From: Planctomycetota bacterium
GTDB lineage: Bacteria > Planctomycetota > Phycisphaerae > Phycisphaerales > UBA5793
Direction of reading: 5' to 3'
Length of the DNA: 64,000 nt
Assembly: GCA_013112555.1 (NCBI GenBank)
Contig: JABFGK010000001.1
Coordinates: 1,338,581-1,402,580, forward strand
In this document: piece after piece, positions 54,695-64,000 of the stretch
Position numbering within the stretch: position 1 is the stretch's first letter
How the letters are laid out: each line of letters begins with the position of its first letter
Translations under genes and position numbers: made by a program
Notes under the pieces: model-generated
Database searches by the model: none
Told to the model about the DNA's origin: nothing
What the model saw: the letters and a program-made list of their open reading frames with translations, nothing else

Positions 54695-56401
54695 TTACTT
54701 CGTGTAATCCGGATAGTCCGGGTACCACATCATCGAGGTCACGGCTTGTTCGATTTCGTCATCCGGGATGAGCCGGCCGAGATTGAGGCGCTTGGCTTCC
54801 TTGACGACAGCGATCGCGATGCGCTTCGAGCACTCGCGGAGTTCGGATTGATCCGGGTAGAGCGAGCCTTGCTCAAAGCGGTCCGGTCCGACGCATTCGG
54901 CCAGCGTGCGTGCAGCAGCCAGGAACATCGAGTTCGTGATCTGCCGGGCCTCGGCCACGATGGCGCCCAGGCCGACGCCTGGGAAGATGTACACATTGTT
55001 GCCCTGGCCGGGGACGTGGCGTTTACCGTTGCGGGTGACCGGATCGAATGGGCTGCCGGTGGCCACGAGGGCCCGACCGTCGGTCCATTCGTATGCCTCG
55101 GCGGGTGTGCATTCGGCTTTGGAGGTCGGGTTGCTCAGCGGCATGACGATCGGGTGCTCACAGTACTTGGCCATCTCACGGATTGCGACTTCCTGGAACT
55201 CGCCGGCGTTGGCAGTCGTGCCGATGATGATGGTGGGCTTGACGTGTTTCACACACTCAAGCAATCCGAACGGGCCGTCGCCGGCAAAGCCGTATTCAGC
55301 GAGTTCCTTCTTGGTCAAGGCGTATTCGCGCTTGTGTTCATCCTGGATCATGCGACCTTCATACAGCAGGCCACGGCTGTCGAGGAAAACCTGTTGCTTG
55401 TGAACGTGGGCGTCGTCCGATCCTTCTTCGCGCATGGCAGTTCGGACGAGTCGGCCGATGCCGACGCCGGCTGCCCCGGCCCCGACGTAGAGAATGCGCT
55501 GATCCGACATCGGCTGCTTCAGGTACTTCAGGGCCGTCAGGATGCCGGCCAGACAGACTGCGGCCGTCCCTTGAATGTCATCGTTGAAACTGGTCGCCCG
55601 GAGTTGGTAGCGGTCGAGAATCCGGAAGGCGATGTTCTTGTGGAAGTCCTCCCACTGAATGACGGCGCGGGGGTAGACCTCCTGGACGGCCTCGACGAAC
55701 GCTTCGATGAAGTTGTCATATGGCTCATCGCGGAGGCGCCGATGCCGCCAGCCGATGTAGAACTTGTCCTGCAGGAGGTCGGCATTGTTCGTGCCGACGT
55801 CGAGGCTGATGGGCAGGCATAGCGACGGGTGGATGCCGGCGGCTGCCGTGTAGAGGGCGAGTTTGCCGACCGGGATCCCCATGCCCCCGGCCCCCTGGTC
55901 ACCGAGGCCGAGGATGCGCTCATTGTCGGTCACCACGATAAGGCGGACATCCTTGGTCGGTGCGTTTCGGAGAATCTCGGGGATGCAGTCGATGTCATCG
56001 GGTGTGATCCACAAGCCGCCGGGGCTGCGGAGAATGTGGCTGTATTGCTGACAGGCCTTGCCGACGGTCGGGGTATAGACAATCGGCATGAGTTCGGGCA
56101 TGTTCTCAACCATGACCCGATAAAACAGGGTGACGTTCCGATCCTGCAGGGCTGCCAGACCGATGAACTTCTCAAGATCGTCCTTCTTGGTACGGATGTG
56201 CTCGAGCTCGAGTTCCACCTGTTCCTTGATGGACAGCGGCGTCGGGGGCAGCAGGCCGCGCACGCCGAACAGCTGCCGCTCGTCGGCTGAGAAGGCACAC
56301 CCCTTGTTATGGAGGGCTGCACGCAGAAGGATCGGTCCTTCCAGCGCTGGGTCCTTTTTATTAACTGAGGGATTCCGGTCGATTGCATATGCTGTCATCA
56401 C
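54695..56401 (-). CDS. maeA: NAD-dependent malic enzyme
   Basis: 568 residues, the length of the eukaryote-like large malic enzymes. It decarboxylates malate to pyruvate with NAD reduction in the cytosol. Motifs: [20 protein letters not shown], the catalytic Lys in [10 protein letters not shown] within [20 protein letters not shown], metal ligands in QWEDF and [11 protein letters not shown], the dinucleotide motif [10 protein letters not shown] and [11 protein letters not shown]. It lies 105 bp after hypB on the same strand and could be co-transcribed with the hyp genes, linking NADH supply to a NAD-linked hydrogenase (inference). Confidence 0.93.
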   Translation of the reverse strand: MMTAYAIDRNPSVNKKDPALEGPILLRAALHNKGCAFSADERQLFGVRGLLPPTPLSIKEQVELELEHIRTKKDDLEKFIGLAALQDRNVTLFYRVMVENMPELMPIVYTPTVGKACQQYSHILRSPGGLWITPDDIDCIPEILRNAPTKDVRLIVVTDNERILGLGDQGAGGMGIPVGKLALYTAAAGIHPSLCLPISLDVGTNNADLLQDKFYIGWRHRRLRDEPYDNFIEAFVEAVQEVYPRAVIQWEDFHKNIAFRILDRYQLRATSFNDDIQGTAAVCLAGILTALKYLKQPMSDQRILYVGAGAAGVGIGRLVRTAMREEGSDDAHVHKQQVFLDSRGLLYEGRMIQDEHKREYALTKKELAEYGFAGDGPFGLLECVKHVKPTIIIGTTANAGEFQEVAIREMAKYCEHPIVMPLSNPTSKAECTPAEAYEWTDGRALVATGSPFDPVTRNGKRHVPGQGNNVYIFPGVGLGAIVAEARQITNSMFLAAARTLAECVGPDRFEQGSLYPDQSELRECSKRIAIAVVKEAKRLNLGRLIPDDEIEQAVTSMMWYPDYPDYTK

Positions 56402-56506
56402 GAACCACCTTGCCCATCGGGCATCGCTGTATCAACTCAGAGCCCTGGGTCATGGTGGTACAGGCGTCCATGACGCGCATCTGCGGCCTCGGTGGGGTGG
56501 TGATGG

Positions 56507-57202
56507 TCAGAGCACGGCACCAGGCTCGCAGCAGGGCTGCTTGTCTGTGCTGGGCCGCTCATTGCAGAGGCGGCGAAGCCAGGTACACCATACATCCAAA
56601 CCGTCGCCTGTCACGGCCGAAAGTTCGATCAGGGGAATACCCTCACGGATTGACCCGACGTCCTCCCGGAAGCGCGTTACATCAAACGGGACATGAGGGA
56701 GAAGGTCTATCTTGTTGAGCAACAACAGGCCGGCTTCGAGGACGAGGTACGGGTGCTTGGCCGGCTTGTCATCGCCTTCGGTCGCACTGAACATGCCGAC
56801 CTTAACGTCCTGCCCGAGGTCGAACCCGACCGGACAGATAAGATTACCTACATTCTCGATAATCAGAAGGTCAAGCGCAGTCAGGTCGAGCGAGTTCATC
56901 CCCTGGCGAACCTGGTTCGCATCGAGGTGACATGACTTGCCGACGTTAATCTGGACGACATGCGGGGTGAAGGCTGCGAGTCGGTTTGCATCGCGCGTCG
57001 TGGCCATGTCCCCGGCCAGCACGCCGACGGCCAGGTCAGACCCGAGCATCTCCAGGGTTCGCTCAAGTAACGCAGTCTTCCCGCTACCGGGTGATCCGAT
57101 CAGATTGATGCAGGTGACGCCTGCCTCCCGGAGTTGGTGCCGATTCTGTTGTGCCACTTCATCATTGAGTTTCAGTACGTTCTCGATGATCTTGATTTCC
57201 AT
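56507..57202 (-). CDS. hypB: Hydrogenase nickel-incorporation GTPase HypB
   Basis: 231 residues; the Met at 57202 is chosen over the upstream GTG because CGGAGA lies about 8 nt before it. P-loop GSPGSGKTALLERT, AGDMATTRDANRLAA, the metal-site segment SCHLDANQV, ENVGNLICPVGFDLG and NKIDLLP. It lacks the N-terminal His-rich and CXXCGC nickel-storage motifs found in some HypB. With HypA it loads Ni into the [NiFe] hydrogenase large subunit. Last gene of the hyp operon. Confidence 0.95.
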   Translation of the reverse strand: MEIKIIENVLKLNDEVAQQNRHQLREAGVTCINLIGSPGSGKTALLERTLEMLGSDLAVGVLAGDMATTRDANRLAAFTPHVVQINVGKSCHLDANQVRQGMNSLDLTALDLLIIENVGNLICPVGFDLGQDVKVGMFSATEGDDKPAKHPYLVLEAGLLLLNKIDLLPHVPFDVTRFREDVGSIREGIPLIELSAVTGDGLDVWCTWLRRLCNERPSTDKQPCCEPGAVL

Positions 57203-57273
57203 GTCGGAGTCTCCGTGGGATGGGACAAGGCTCGCGCTCACGGGTGAGGCACCCGTGTTCGTTCGGATTGCGG

Positions 57274-57696
57274 CTATGCAGTTTCTTCTACGGGTTCATC
57301 AATGACAATGCTATGCAGTATGATACCGGTGCCCTGCTTGACGTCGGGGTCGATATGGTGGCATTGAGGGCACAGCAAAATGGCCGGGTCTTCAGGTACG
57401 TATTCATGCGCGCATTGTCGGCAGGCCACTGATAAGGGGATGGTCATGATCTCAAGGTCAGCCCCGTGCAGAAAGGTGTCCATCGTATAGGCCTTCCAGA
57501 CGGTGTTCATCACCTCGTCGTCGAGGTGCTCCAGTTCACCAACCCGGATATGGACGGTCGTCAGCCGGCCGATCGGCTCGGGATCTTCCTGGCCTTCGTC
57601 AGGCATCCTTGCCCTGATCGACGTGACGACCTGGTCATGAAGTTGCGAAATGATGGCCGCTTCGTGCACGGTTGGTTTCTCCATTCGAGTAGCCAT
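57274..57696 (-). CDS. hypA: Hydrogenase nickel-delivery protein HypA
   Basis: 140 residues from the Met at 57696, 5 bp past the hypE stop; the Met at 57684 is an alternative. HypA normally begins MHE, with His2 binding Ni. Here the equivalent VHEAAI lies several residues in, so either the start or the N-terminus is unusual. The zinc domain CRQCAHEY...LLCPQCHH is intact. It delivers nickel with HypB. Confidence 0.88.
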   Translation of the reverse strand: MATRMEKPTVHEAAIISQLHDQVVTSIRARMPDEGQEDPEPIGRLTTVHIRVGELEHLDDEVMNTVWKAYTMDTFLHGADLEIMTIPLSVACRQCAHEYVPEDPAILLCPQCHHIDPDVKQGTGIILHSIVIDEPVEETA

Positions 57697-57701
57697 TCGG
57701 C

Positions 57702-58730
57702 TCAACAAATCCTGGGGAGTTCCTCGCCATAGGGTTTCTGGACAATCCGACGGCCGCCGACGTCGGTAATGAGTTCGCACAGGCCGTCGCGTTCGCCGGT
57801 CAACTCGCCGATGATGGCAGCCCTGGATCCGAGTGTGTGCCCGTGCAGTGCCTTGATCACTCGATCGGCTTTGTCAGGGCGCACGACGATCACGACCTTG
57901 CCCTCATTGGCCACGTCGAGCGGGTCCAGCCCGAGCATCTCGGCTGCATACAGCGTCTCGGGCCGTACCGGGATACACGACTCGTCGAGGGTCAGGTGCA
58001 GGCCGCTGTTCTCGGCCAGGTCGGAGGCGACGCCGGCCAGCCCGCCGCGCGTCGGATCGCGCATGAAGGCCACGCCGTCGCCGGCTGCCTGAAACACGGC
58101 GTCGATCAGGGAGTTCAACGGGGCGACATCGCTGTGCAGGGCACTCTTGATCGATTCACCCTGTTCACGCTGGAGCATGACCGCCAACCCGTGATCTGCG
58201 ATCGAGCCGCTGATGATGACGGTGTCGCCCGGTGCCACGCGGTCATAGCCGAGTTGTCTGTCAGGGCTGATAATGCCGACGCCGGAGGTGTTGATATACA
58301 AGCCGTCGGCCTGCCCTCGCGCCACGACCTTCGTATCGCCGGTCACGATGTTCACGCCGGCCTCGTGACAGGTGGCGGCCACTGACGCAATGATGCGCTT
58401 CAGGGTCGACTCCTCCAGCCCCTCTTCGATGATCAATGCCAGGGACAGTCCCAATGGGGTGGCACCGGACACGGCCAGGTCATTGACCGTCCCGCTGACG
58501 GCCAGTCGCCCGATATCACCGCCGGGAAACTCGAGCGGTTGGACGACGTAGGAGTCGGTGGTGAACGCCACCCGGCCGATGCCAGTCGGGAGTATGCAGG
58601 AATCATCGAGTGCTGCCAGCACCGGATTGTCCAGATCGGGCCGAATCAGATCGGCCACGAGTTCGTCGGTGAGTTGCCCGCCGCCGCCGTGGGCCAGCAG
58701 GATGCGTTTGGTTGCTGTTGCCATGGTCAT
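57702..58730 (-). CDS. hypE: Carbamoyl dehydratase HypE
   Basis: 342 residues: LAHGGGGQLTDELV near the start, AFTTDSYVVQPLEFPGGDIG, a PurM-like ATP-binding region (GDTKVVARGQADGLYINTSGVG), RDPTRGGLAGVASD and the C-terminal PRIC whose Cys carries the carbamoyl/cyano group. With HypF it makes the CN ligands of the [NiFe] site. 21 bp after hypD. Confidence 0.95.
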   Translation of the reverse strand: MTMATATKRILLAHGGGGQLTDELVADLIRPDLDNPVLAALDDSCILPTGIGRVAFTTDSYVVQPLEFPGGDIGRLAVSGTVNDLAVSGATPLGLSLALIIEEGLEESTLKRIIASVAATCHEAGVNIVTGDTKVVARGQADGLYINTSGVGIISPDRQLGYDRVAPGDTVIISGSIADHGLAVMLQREQGESIKSALHSDVAPLNSLIDAVFQAAGDGVAFMRDPTRGGLAGVASDLAENSGLHLTLDESCIPVRPETLYAAEMLGLDPLDVANEGKVVIVVRPDKADRVIKALHGHTLGSRAAIIGELTGERDGLCELITDVGGRRIVQKPYGEELPRIC

Positions 58731-58751
58731 GGTCTGTGTGCCTCTGCAGTG

Positions 58752-59918
58752 TTAGGACGTTGCCTTGATCTTGGCCGGGTGGGTGGCGTGCCCTTTGACT
58801 TCGGTGGTCGAGCGCTTGTCGGGTGACGACTCGCGGCGACGGTACTTGAACCATGCCTGACACGACCCTTCGGAACTGACCATGCACGGGCCGATCGGAT
58901 TCACGGGCGTACACACGTTGCCGAACAGGCGGCACTCGTCAGGAAGGCACTTGCCGGTGATCACCTCCCCACATCGGCACCCGGGCGGTTCATGATCTTC
59001 GCCGAGTGTGATTTCAAATCGCGTCAGGGCATCGAAGCGGGCAAACTCCGGTCTGAGTTCGAGGCCGCTGTCGGGGATGGTGGCCAGGGCACGCCAGGGG
59101 GTGTCGGACGGCATAAAGACCCGGTCCAGTGCGTGCTGGGCGTGGATGTTGCCGGCGGGTGTGACGGCAATCGGATAGAGGTTCTCAATGCTGGGGCAAT
59201 CATCCTTGAGTTGGCGAACCAACTGCAGAACGCCCTGCATGATCTGCAACGGTTCGAAGCCGGAGATCACGCACGGCTTGCGGTGCTGCTCGACGACGGG
59301 GCGGTAGGCATCCGAACCGATGATGACGCTGACATGCCCCGGGCACAGGAAGCCGTCTACCTTGATGTCAGGGTCCTGCAGCAGAGCCAGCATGGCCGGG
59401 ATCACGAGTTTGTGAGCCGGCATGATCGTGAAGTTGTCGAGGGTGCAGGCGCTGGCAGCCATGACGGCGACGGCCGAGGCCGGAGCGGTCGTTTCAAACC
59501 CGACGGATGCAAACACCACCTGCCGTGTCGGGTTCGCTTTGGCAATGTCAACGGCATCCATCGTGCTGTTGACGACCCGAACATCAGCCCCCTCGCTCCG
59601 GGCCTTCTGGAGTGAATCGCCGTTTGAGCCGGTGACGCGCAGCATGTCACCGTAGGTGGTGAGGATGACGTCGGGGATGTGGCCGAGTCTGATCAGGGCG
59701 TCGATGTGACGCTGGGCCGTAACACAGACGGGGCACCCCGGGCCGCTGACGAGTCGGACGGTGTCCGGCATCAGTGCATGGACGCCGCTACGGCAGGCAC
59801 TGACGGTGTGGGTGCCGCAGACTTCCATGAAGCACAACGGGCGCCCGACCTCACGGGCGGTCTGCTCGAGCTCGGTACAGAGTTCGGTCATGCGCTGGCG
59901 GGCAGCAGTGCGATTCAT
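58752..59918 (-). CDS. hypD: Hydrogenase Fe-ligand assembly protein HypD
   Basis: 388 residues. CFMEVCGTHTVSACRSG and SGPGCPVCVT hold the conserved redox cysteines; PGFE-like VGFETTAPASA and FLCPGHVSVIIG follow. The C-terminal [4Fe-4S] cysteines are in PPGCRCGEVITGKCLPDECRLF and GNVCTP. It is the scaffold on which CN and CO are placed on Fe, with HypC. It overlaps hypC by 4 bp. A charged tail of about 25 residues extends beyond the usual end. Confidence 0.95.
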   Translation of the reverse strand: MNRTAARQRMTELCTELEQTAREVGRPLCFMEVCGTHTVSACRSGVHALMPDTVRLVSGPGCPVCVTAQRHIDALIRLGHIPDVILTTYGDMLRVTGSNGDSLQKARSEGADVRVVNSTMDAVDIAKANPTRQVVFASVGFETTAPASAVAVMAASACTLDNFTIMPAHKLVIPAMLALLQDPDIKVDGFLCPGHVSVIIGSDAYRPVVEQHRKPCVISGFEPLQIMQGVLQLVRQLKDDCPSIENLYPIAVTPAGNIHAQHALDRVFMPSDTPWRALATIPDSGLELRPEFARFDALTRFEITLGEDHEPPGCRCGEVITGKCLPDECRLFGNVCTPVNPIGPCMVSSEGSCQAWFKYRRRESSPDKRSTTEVKGHATHPAKIKATS

Positions 59919-60166
59919 GTCGGGCCTCCTGCCAGCAGTGCATTGCGTTCATGCTCGGGAAGCGAGTCGATCATTTCCCACGTTTCACGCGCTTCGTCTT
60001 CATCGAGTTGCTGAATGGCAAAGCCGGCATGGACGAGTACCCAGTCGCCGAGGTCGGCCTCGGGCGTGAGCGCGAGGTTCACACGGACCCGGGCATGGCC
60101 GATGAGCACCCAGGCCTCATCCTGATCGTTCTTCTTTTCAATCCGTGCAGGGACTGCAAGGCACAT
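59915..60166 (-). CDS. hypC: Hydrogenase assembly chaperone HypC
   Basis: 83 residues starting MCLAVPARI, with the essential Cys2; the five-residue longer frame (MEKRT) would bury that Cys, and GGAG about 9 nt before 60166 supports the shorter start. HARVRVNLALTPEADLGDWVLVHAGFAIQQLDEDEA is typical. It carries the Fe(CN)2CO unit to the hydrogenase large subunit. Its start lies inside the end of hypF (29-bp overlap) and its end overlaps hypD. Confidence 0.95.
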   Translation of the reverse strand: MCLAVPARIEKKNDQDEAWVLIGHARVRVNLALTPEADLGDWVLVHAGFAIQQLDEDEARETWEMIDSLPEHERNALLAGGPT

Positions 60167-62576
60167 GGTTCGTTTCTCCATGACATGTCGGTGTCAGATC
60201 CGAGTCGGTTGTTGTCAGACGGGCTGCCGCAATCGCCGCCTGCCCGTAGGCGATCCCGCCGTCATTGGGAGGGATGCGACGGTGGGTCAGGACCTCCAGG
60301 CCGCGCACCCGCAGCCGCATGGCCGTCAGGTCGGTCAGCAATGCATTGCAAAAGACGCCGCCGCTTAATCCGACGGTTGTCACCCCGGTCGGCTCGGCCA
60401 CACGTTCTGCAGCCCTGGCCAGCCCGTCGGCAATCGCGTCGTGGAACATCCAGGCAGCCGGGCCGGGGTCGTCGGGGGATGATTCACAGTGATTGAGAAG
60501 TGCCGACAGCAGGGGGGTGGTCTCAATGTCGAAGCATGGGTTGTCATCAGGCAGACTGATTTCGAGCAAGCCCTCTCCAGAGGGGTGAGACCGTGCACGG
60601 GACGCAGCGGCTTCCAGCAGGAGCCCGGACATGGCTTCGTACTCATTGGCGACACAGATTCCCAACAGCGAGGCTGCGGCATCAAACAGACGCCCCATTC
60701 CCGAACTGGGCGGGCAGGAGAGGTCTGATTCCAGCATGGACAGGACGGCCATGCGCTTGAGTTGGTCGGGCAGCAGTCGTCGGATGTGATGATCCACCAA
60801 TGGGCCTGCCAAGTCTGCATCATACAGCCAACTGACGGCACAACGAACCGTGTCGCGTGCTGCAGCATCGCCCCCTGGGAGCCGCAGCGGCTTGAGACGA
60901 CCGAGTCGGCTGAATGACCTGCAGTCACCGATCAGGATTTCACCGCCCCAGGCAGTGCCATCCGGCCCGTAGCCAACCCCATCGCAGATGAGGCCGATGA
61001 TCGGATCCGTGTGCCCGTGCTCTGCGGCGATCGATGCGAGATGGGCATGGTGATGTTGCACTTCGATGAGCGGGACCTCATACTGCCGGGCGAGCGCTCG
61101 TGCATGGCGTCGAGCCAGGTATCGTGGGTGGAGGTCACAGGCGACCCACTGCGGGCAGACATCGTACAAGCGCAGCAGGTCGTTGATGGTCTGCTCAAAC
61201 CGCTGGTACGCGCGCAGGTGGGAGAGATCGCCGATGTGCTGGCTGACAATGGCCTCATTGTTGCGCACGAGGCTGACCGTGTTTTTAAGTTCGCCACCCG
61301 TGCACAGACCGGGCGCCGGTGCTGCATGGGGAAGTGCGATCGGCATCGGAACGTACCCGCGCGCGACTCGGATCGGCAGGAGCCCCTCAGTCGTGTCAGC
61401 CACGATGGAATCGTCCACCGCTCTCAGGATCGGCCGGTCATGGGTCAGAAAACCGTCGGCGATTTCTGCGAACTCGAGCCGGGCCACCTCATCGTCCTTG
61501 ATCAGTGGGTCGTCACTCAGATTGGCACTTGTCATAACGAGGGGACGAAGCGCAAGCGCCGGTTCTGCAAAAAGCAGGTATTGCATCGGGGTATACGGCA
61601 CCATGATGCCGATGCGGTGGCACCCGGCGGTGACGGAATGCGCAACGCTGTCGTTTTCAACGCGACGTGTCGCCAGCACGATCGGGGCCGCAGGTGATTG
61701 CAGGAGTTGTGTTGCATGGTGCGAGAGAGACCCGAAGGCTCGTGCTGACTCAAGGGTGGGCACCATGATCGCAAAGGGCTTGCTGTCGCGGTGCTTTGCC
61801 CGGCGAAGTCGTTGCACTGCATCTTCGTTGGTCGCATCGACCACGAGGTGGTATCCGCCCAGGCCCTTCATGGCCAGGATCCCGCCGCGTGCCAGTAAGT
61901 CGGCAGCCTGGGAAAACGCATCCGACGACGCGCAGTGTTCGTTTTGTGATATGAATGTGACCTGGGGGCCGCACGATGGGCAGCACGTTGGTTGGGCGTG
62001 GTATCGTCGGTCCGACGGCGTGCCGTACTCCTGATCACATGTGGGGCACATGGCAAAGTCGGCCATCGTGGTCCGAGGCCGGTCATAGGGCAAATCATGG
62101 ATGATCGTGTAGCGCGGGCCGCAGTTCGTACAGTTGATCAAAGGATGCTGATAGCGTCGATCCGTCTGGTCGAACAACTCTCGTACACAATCAGCACAGG
62201 TGGCTGAGTCGACGGTTACTCTGCCCGGCGCCCTGGAATCGTGATCGCTGGCAATGATGGTGAACGAGTCCGGTCTGGCGGTCGGTGATGTGTCGGAGGC
62301 ACCTTCACCGTGGCACTCATGGATCGACTCGATTGATGCAAGCGGGGGTGGCTGCGTCTCGAGTGCCTGTGCAAAGGCATCGAGTTGGCTTGCCGTTCCC
62401 CAGGCATCGATGGTGACGCCGCCGGGGTCATTGCAGACCGTGCCGGCAATGCCGAAGTGCTCGGCCAGGCGAAGGACAAAGGGGCGAAAACCAACACCCT
62501 GGACCTGCCCCGCAACCCTCCACTTGCGGCGGCTGATGTCGACTTGATCCGGTTGGTCACGTGTGATTGACGACAT
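60138..62576 (-). CDS. hypF: Carbamoyltransferase HypF
   Basis: 812 residues with all four parts: acylphosphatase domain (VAGQVQGVGFRPFVLRLA), two zinc fingers (CADCVRELFD...CTNCGPRYTI; CPTCDQEYG...CCPSCGPQV), a YrdC-like domain (LLARGGILAMKGLGGYHLVVDATNE, KPFAIMVP) and a Kae1-like C-terminal domain (HHHAHLASIAAEHG, VGLSGGVFCNALLT). It makes and transfers the carbamoyl group to HypE. First gene of the hyp operon, divergent from the hoxF-like gene. Confidence 0.95.
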   Translation of the reverse strand: MSSITRDQPDQVDISRRKWRVAGQVQGVGFRPFVLRLAEHFGIAGTVCNDPGGVTIDAWGTASQLDAFAQALETQPPPLASIESIHECHGEGASDTSPTARPDSFTIIASDHDSRAPGRVTVDSATCADCVRELFDQTDRRYQHPLINCTNCGPRYTIIHDLPYDRPRTTMADFAMCPTCDQEYGTPSDRRYHAQPTCCPSCGPQVTFISQNEHCASSDAFSQAADLLARGGILAMKGLGGYHLVVDATNEDAVQRLRRAKHRDSKPFAIMVPTLESARAFGSLSHHATQLLQSPAAPIVLATRRVENDSVAHSVTAGCHRIGIMVPYTPMQYLLFAEPALALRPLVMTSANLSDDPLIKDDEVARLEFAEIADGFLTHDRPILRAVDDSIVADTTEGLLPIRVARGYVPMPIALPHAAPAPGLCTGGELKNTVSLVRNNEAIVSQHIGDLSHLRAYQRFEQTINDLLRLYDVCPQWVACDLHPRYLARRHARALARQYEVPLIEVQHHHAHLASIAAEHGHTDPIIGLICDGVGYGPDGTAWGGEILIGDCRSFSRLGRLKPLRLPGGDAAARDTVRCAVSWLYDADLAGPLVDHHIRRLLPDQLKRMAVLSMLESDLSCPPSSGMGRLFDAAASLLGICVANEYEAMSGLLLEAAASRARSHPSGEGLLEISLPDDNPCFDIETTPLLSALLNHCESSPDDPGPAAWMFHDAIADGLARAAERVAEPTGVTTVGLSGGVFCNALLTDLTAMRLRVRGLEVLTHRRIPPNDGGIAYGQAAIAAARLTTTDSDLTPTCHGETNHVPCSPCTD

Positions 62577-63368
62577 GGTTCCTTCCAGTACGACGAAAGC
62601 AGGGCATCGGTCGCACTGAACTCGGCCGATGTTATCGGTTCCAGGGAGATGCCTGACTGATCGACGCGCGCACTTCGTATGCCCGGCCGCACGATACTCG
62701 TATGTCTGCTATCGGACTTCGTTGCCAATGAGTTTCAGAGAGACTTGTAAAGTATGTTCAGATCGACATGGGTGATACTGCTCCTCTTGCTCGTTTCGGG
62801 TCAGGGAGACAACCGAGTTTGACTCGCAAATGGGGTCGGATCGATCGATCGCTTCGAACCGTAGGCTATGGTGAAAACGTATGGCACGAGGACCGATAGA
62901 AACGGTCTTTGCCGTGTTGCAGAGGAGGTGTCAGGATCGGATGTTGGTGAGGCAGCCTCTGGACCTCTTGATGAGAAGTCACTGGGCGATCACTCGCATC
63001 ACTCCATGTGCGCCGATGTCACGCAGTGGGTGTGAACAGTCCGGCTCCATATCGCGCGTCGTCAGTCATGAAAACGGCAGGCTTGCGCCTGTCGGCGCCA
63101 TGACTGTGCCCGGATCGAGTGTCGGCCAAGTGATTCGCCCCCCAAGAGGAGGCCCTGTTCGTGCTGTATCGAGGCAAGTCAACGATGTGTGCCGGATTCG
63201 GTTTCACAGGCAATAAGTGGGACGCTTCGATCCGATTCTGAGGAGTCTGGAGATGATTGTTTCGAATATCAGCGTCATGGTTGACCGATAAACCATACGG
63301 CAACAAGTCGTCATTTCGGATACACGAGATACAAGGGTGCTGAGCCACCGGCCGGATAGAGGGTACTT
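62577..63368. other. Long divergent spacer between hyp and hox-like operons
   Basis: It should hold the promoters of both operons. I found no convincing sigma54 or sigma70 pair, riboswitch or tRNA. The open frame at 62881-63216 (111 codons) has no Shine-Dalgarno motif or recognisable family. A GAGGG precedes the start at 63369. Confidence 0.4.
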
Positions 63369-64000
63369 ATGCACGACGACGTGGAATCAACCGTCCAGCG
63401 CATCTGCCAGTCGTATGACAACGATGGGCGCCGCCTGATGGATATTGTGACGGATCTGCACCGGGAGTATGGGTGCGTCGACCCCGAGGCGATGGATCTG
63501 ATCGCCCGGTGCGTCAATGTGCCACGACTGCGAGTGCAGAGTCTGGTTTCGTTCTATTCGTTCTATGCCGAAGCGCCACGCGGCCGAATCGTGATCCGGC
63601 TGAGCGACGATGTCATTGACCGGATGCACGGGTATGACCGGGTCGCGGCTGCCTTTTGTGATGAACTCGGCATCGGGATGGGGGAAACGACGGCCGACGG
63701 GCTGTTTACGCTCGAACGAACGGCCTGCATCGGCATGTGCGATCAGGCACCGGCCGGGCTGGTCAATGACGTGGTGATTACCCACCTGTCAAGCGACAAG
63801 GCAAGGCAGATTGTTCAGGATCTTCGTCGCCACGGGGACCCGCATCAGTTGGTCACGTCGCTGGGCGACGGTGAAAACGGCTGCGACCTGATCCACTCCA
63901 TGGTGCGGAACAACCTCCGCAAAGCCGGGTCGGTCATTTTCAGTCCGATCAACCGCGGTGAGGCGATTCGCAAGGCCCTGTCGATCAGCCCGCAGGAAGT
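63369..64000 (+). CDS. hoxF: HoxF/NuoE-NuoF-like diaphorase subunit, N-terminal part (runs off the right edge)
   Basis: 210 residues are visible. The first about 140 are a NuoE-like thioredoxin-fold domain (LMDIVTDLHREYGCVDPEAM, SFYSFYAEAPRGRIVIRLSD). The second cysteine pair of the [2Fe-2S] site is kept (TACIGMC), but the first pair is replaced in IVIRLSDDVIDRM. The frame continues with SVIFSPINRGEAIRKALSIS, the linker that leads into a NuoF-like FMN domain in HoxF-type fusions. Divergent from a full hyp set, it points to a NAD-linked [NiFe] hydrogenase beyond the window. A NuoE alone or another NADH-dependent complex are alternatives. Confidence 0.7.
   Translation, partial: MHDDVESTVQRICQSYDNDGRRLMDIVTDLHREYGCVDPEAMDLIARCVNVPRLRVQSLVSFYSFYAEAPRGRIVIRLSDDVIDRMHGYDRVAAAFCDELGIGMGETTADGLFTLERTACIGMCDQAPAGLVNDVVITHLSSDKARQIVQDLRRHGDPHQLVTSLGDGENGCDLIHSMVRNNLRKAGSVIFSPINRGEAIRKALSISPQE

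Noticed and set aside
62881..63216. 111-codon open frame upstream of the hoxF-like gene
   Set aside because: No Shine-Dalgarno motif, no family pattern, and it occupies the expected promoter region.

Overview
The window looks like part of a planctomycete chromosome, most likely class Phycisphaerae or a relative. I infer this from gene content only: a zinc-ribbon membrane protein, a DUF1559-like pseudopilin, a secreted HEAT-repeat protein, HAF-repeat proteins, many multiheme cytochromes, and high-GC intergenic regions packed with palindromic repeats. Six apparent frameshifts (in glutamate formiminotransferase-cyclodeaminase, gpsA, a NapC-type cytochrome, a sugar-phosphate isomerase and twice in an ASCH gene) are each repaired by deleting one base, mostly in G/C runs. 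The contig therefore probably carries insertion-type sequencing or assembly errors, and these genes are probably intact in the organism.

Layout. 1-5.1 kb: histidine degradation and folate C1 genes (hutI fragment, fused formiminotransferase-cyclodeaminase, folD), interrupted by a lone AIPR-type defence-like gene. 5.2-9.8 kb: zinc-ribbon membrane protein, gpsA, and a heavy-metal P-type ATPase with an unusual CPG motif. 10-33.5 kb: a large electron-transfer region with nine multiheme c-type cytochromes (4 to about 15 haems each), a cytochrome fused to a b-type membrane domain, a NapC-type quinol-dehydrogenase-like cytochrome, a 699-residue predicted outer-membrane barrel, two NHL-propeller lipoproteins, a redoxin-TPR protein without redox cysteines, a PhnD/HAMP/histidine-kinase sensory cassette and a YgbA-family protein. 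Together these resemble a porin-cytochrome route for moving electrons across the envelope.

33.5-48.4 kb: HEAT-repeat protein, a cobalamin riboswitch ahead of a secreted protein and a pseudopilin, RibBA with a degenerate RibA half, a HAF-repeat protein, DinB-type polymerase, M24 peptidase, STAS protein, sugar-phosphate isomerase and an orphan NuoF. 53-64 kb: second HAF-repeat protein, NAD-malic enzyme, the complete hypF-C-D-E-A-B set for [NiFe] hydrogenase maturation, and, divergently, the start of a HoxF-like diaphorase. A NAD-linked [NiFe] hydrogenase probably lies just beyond the right edge.

The most interesting system is at 49.2-52.2 kb: a compact single-effector type V CRISPR locus. An 824-residue protein with a complete split RuvC site (D562, E708, D803) and a zinc-finger pair is followed by a sigma70-like promoter, a candidate tracrRNA whose 28-nt anti-repeat pairs with repeat nucleotides 2-29, and an array of six 36-bp repeats with five 29-30-bp spacers. 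All are on the plus strand. No cas1, cas2 or cas4 is visible. I cannot assign the subtype. Its size and tracrRNA dependence suggest the Cas12g range or a new subtype.
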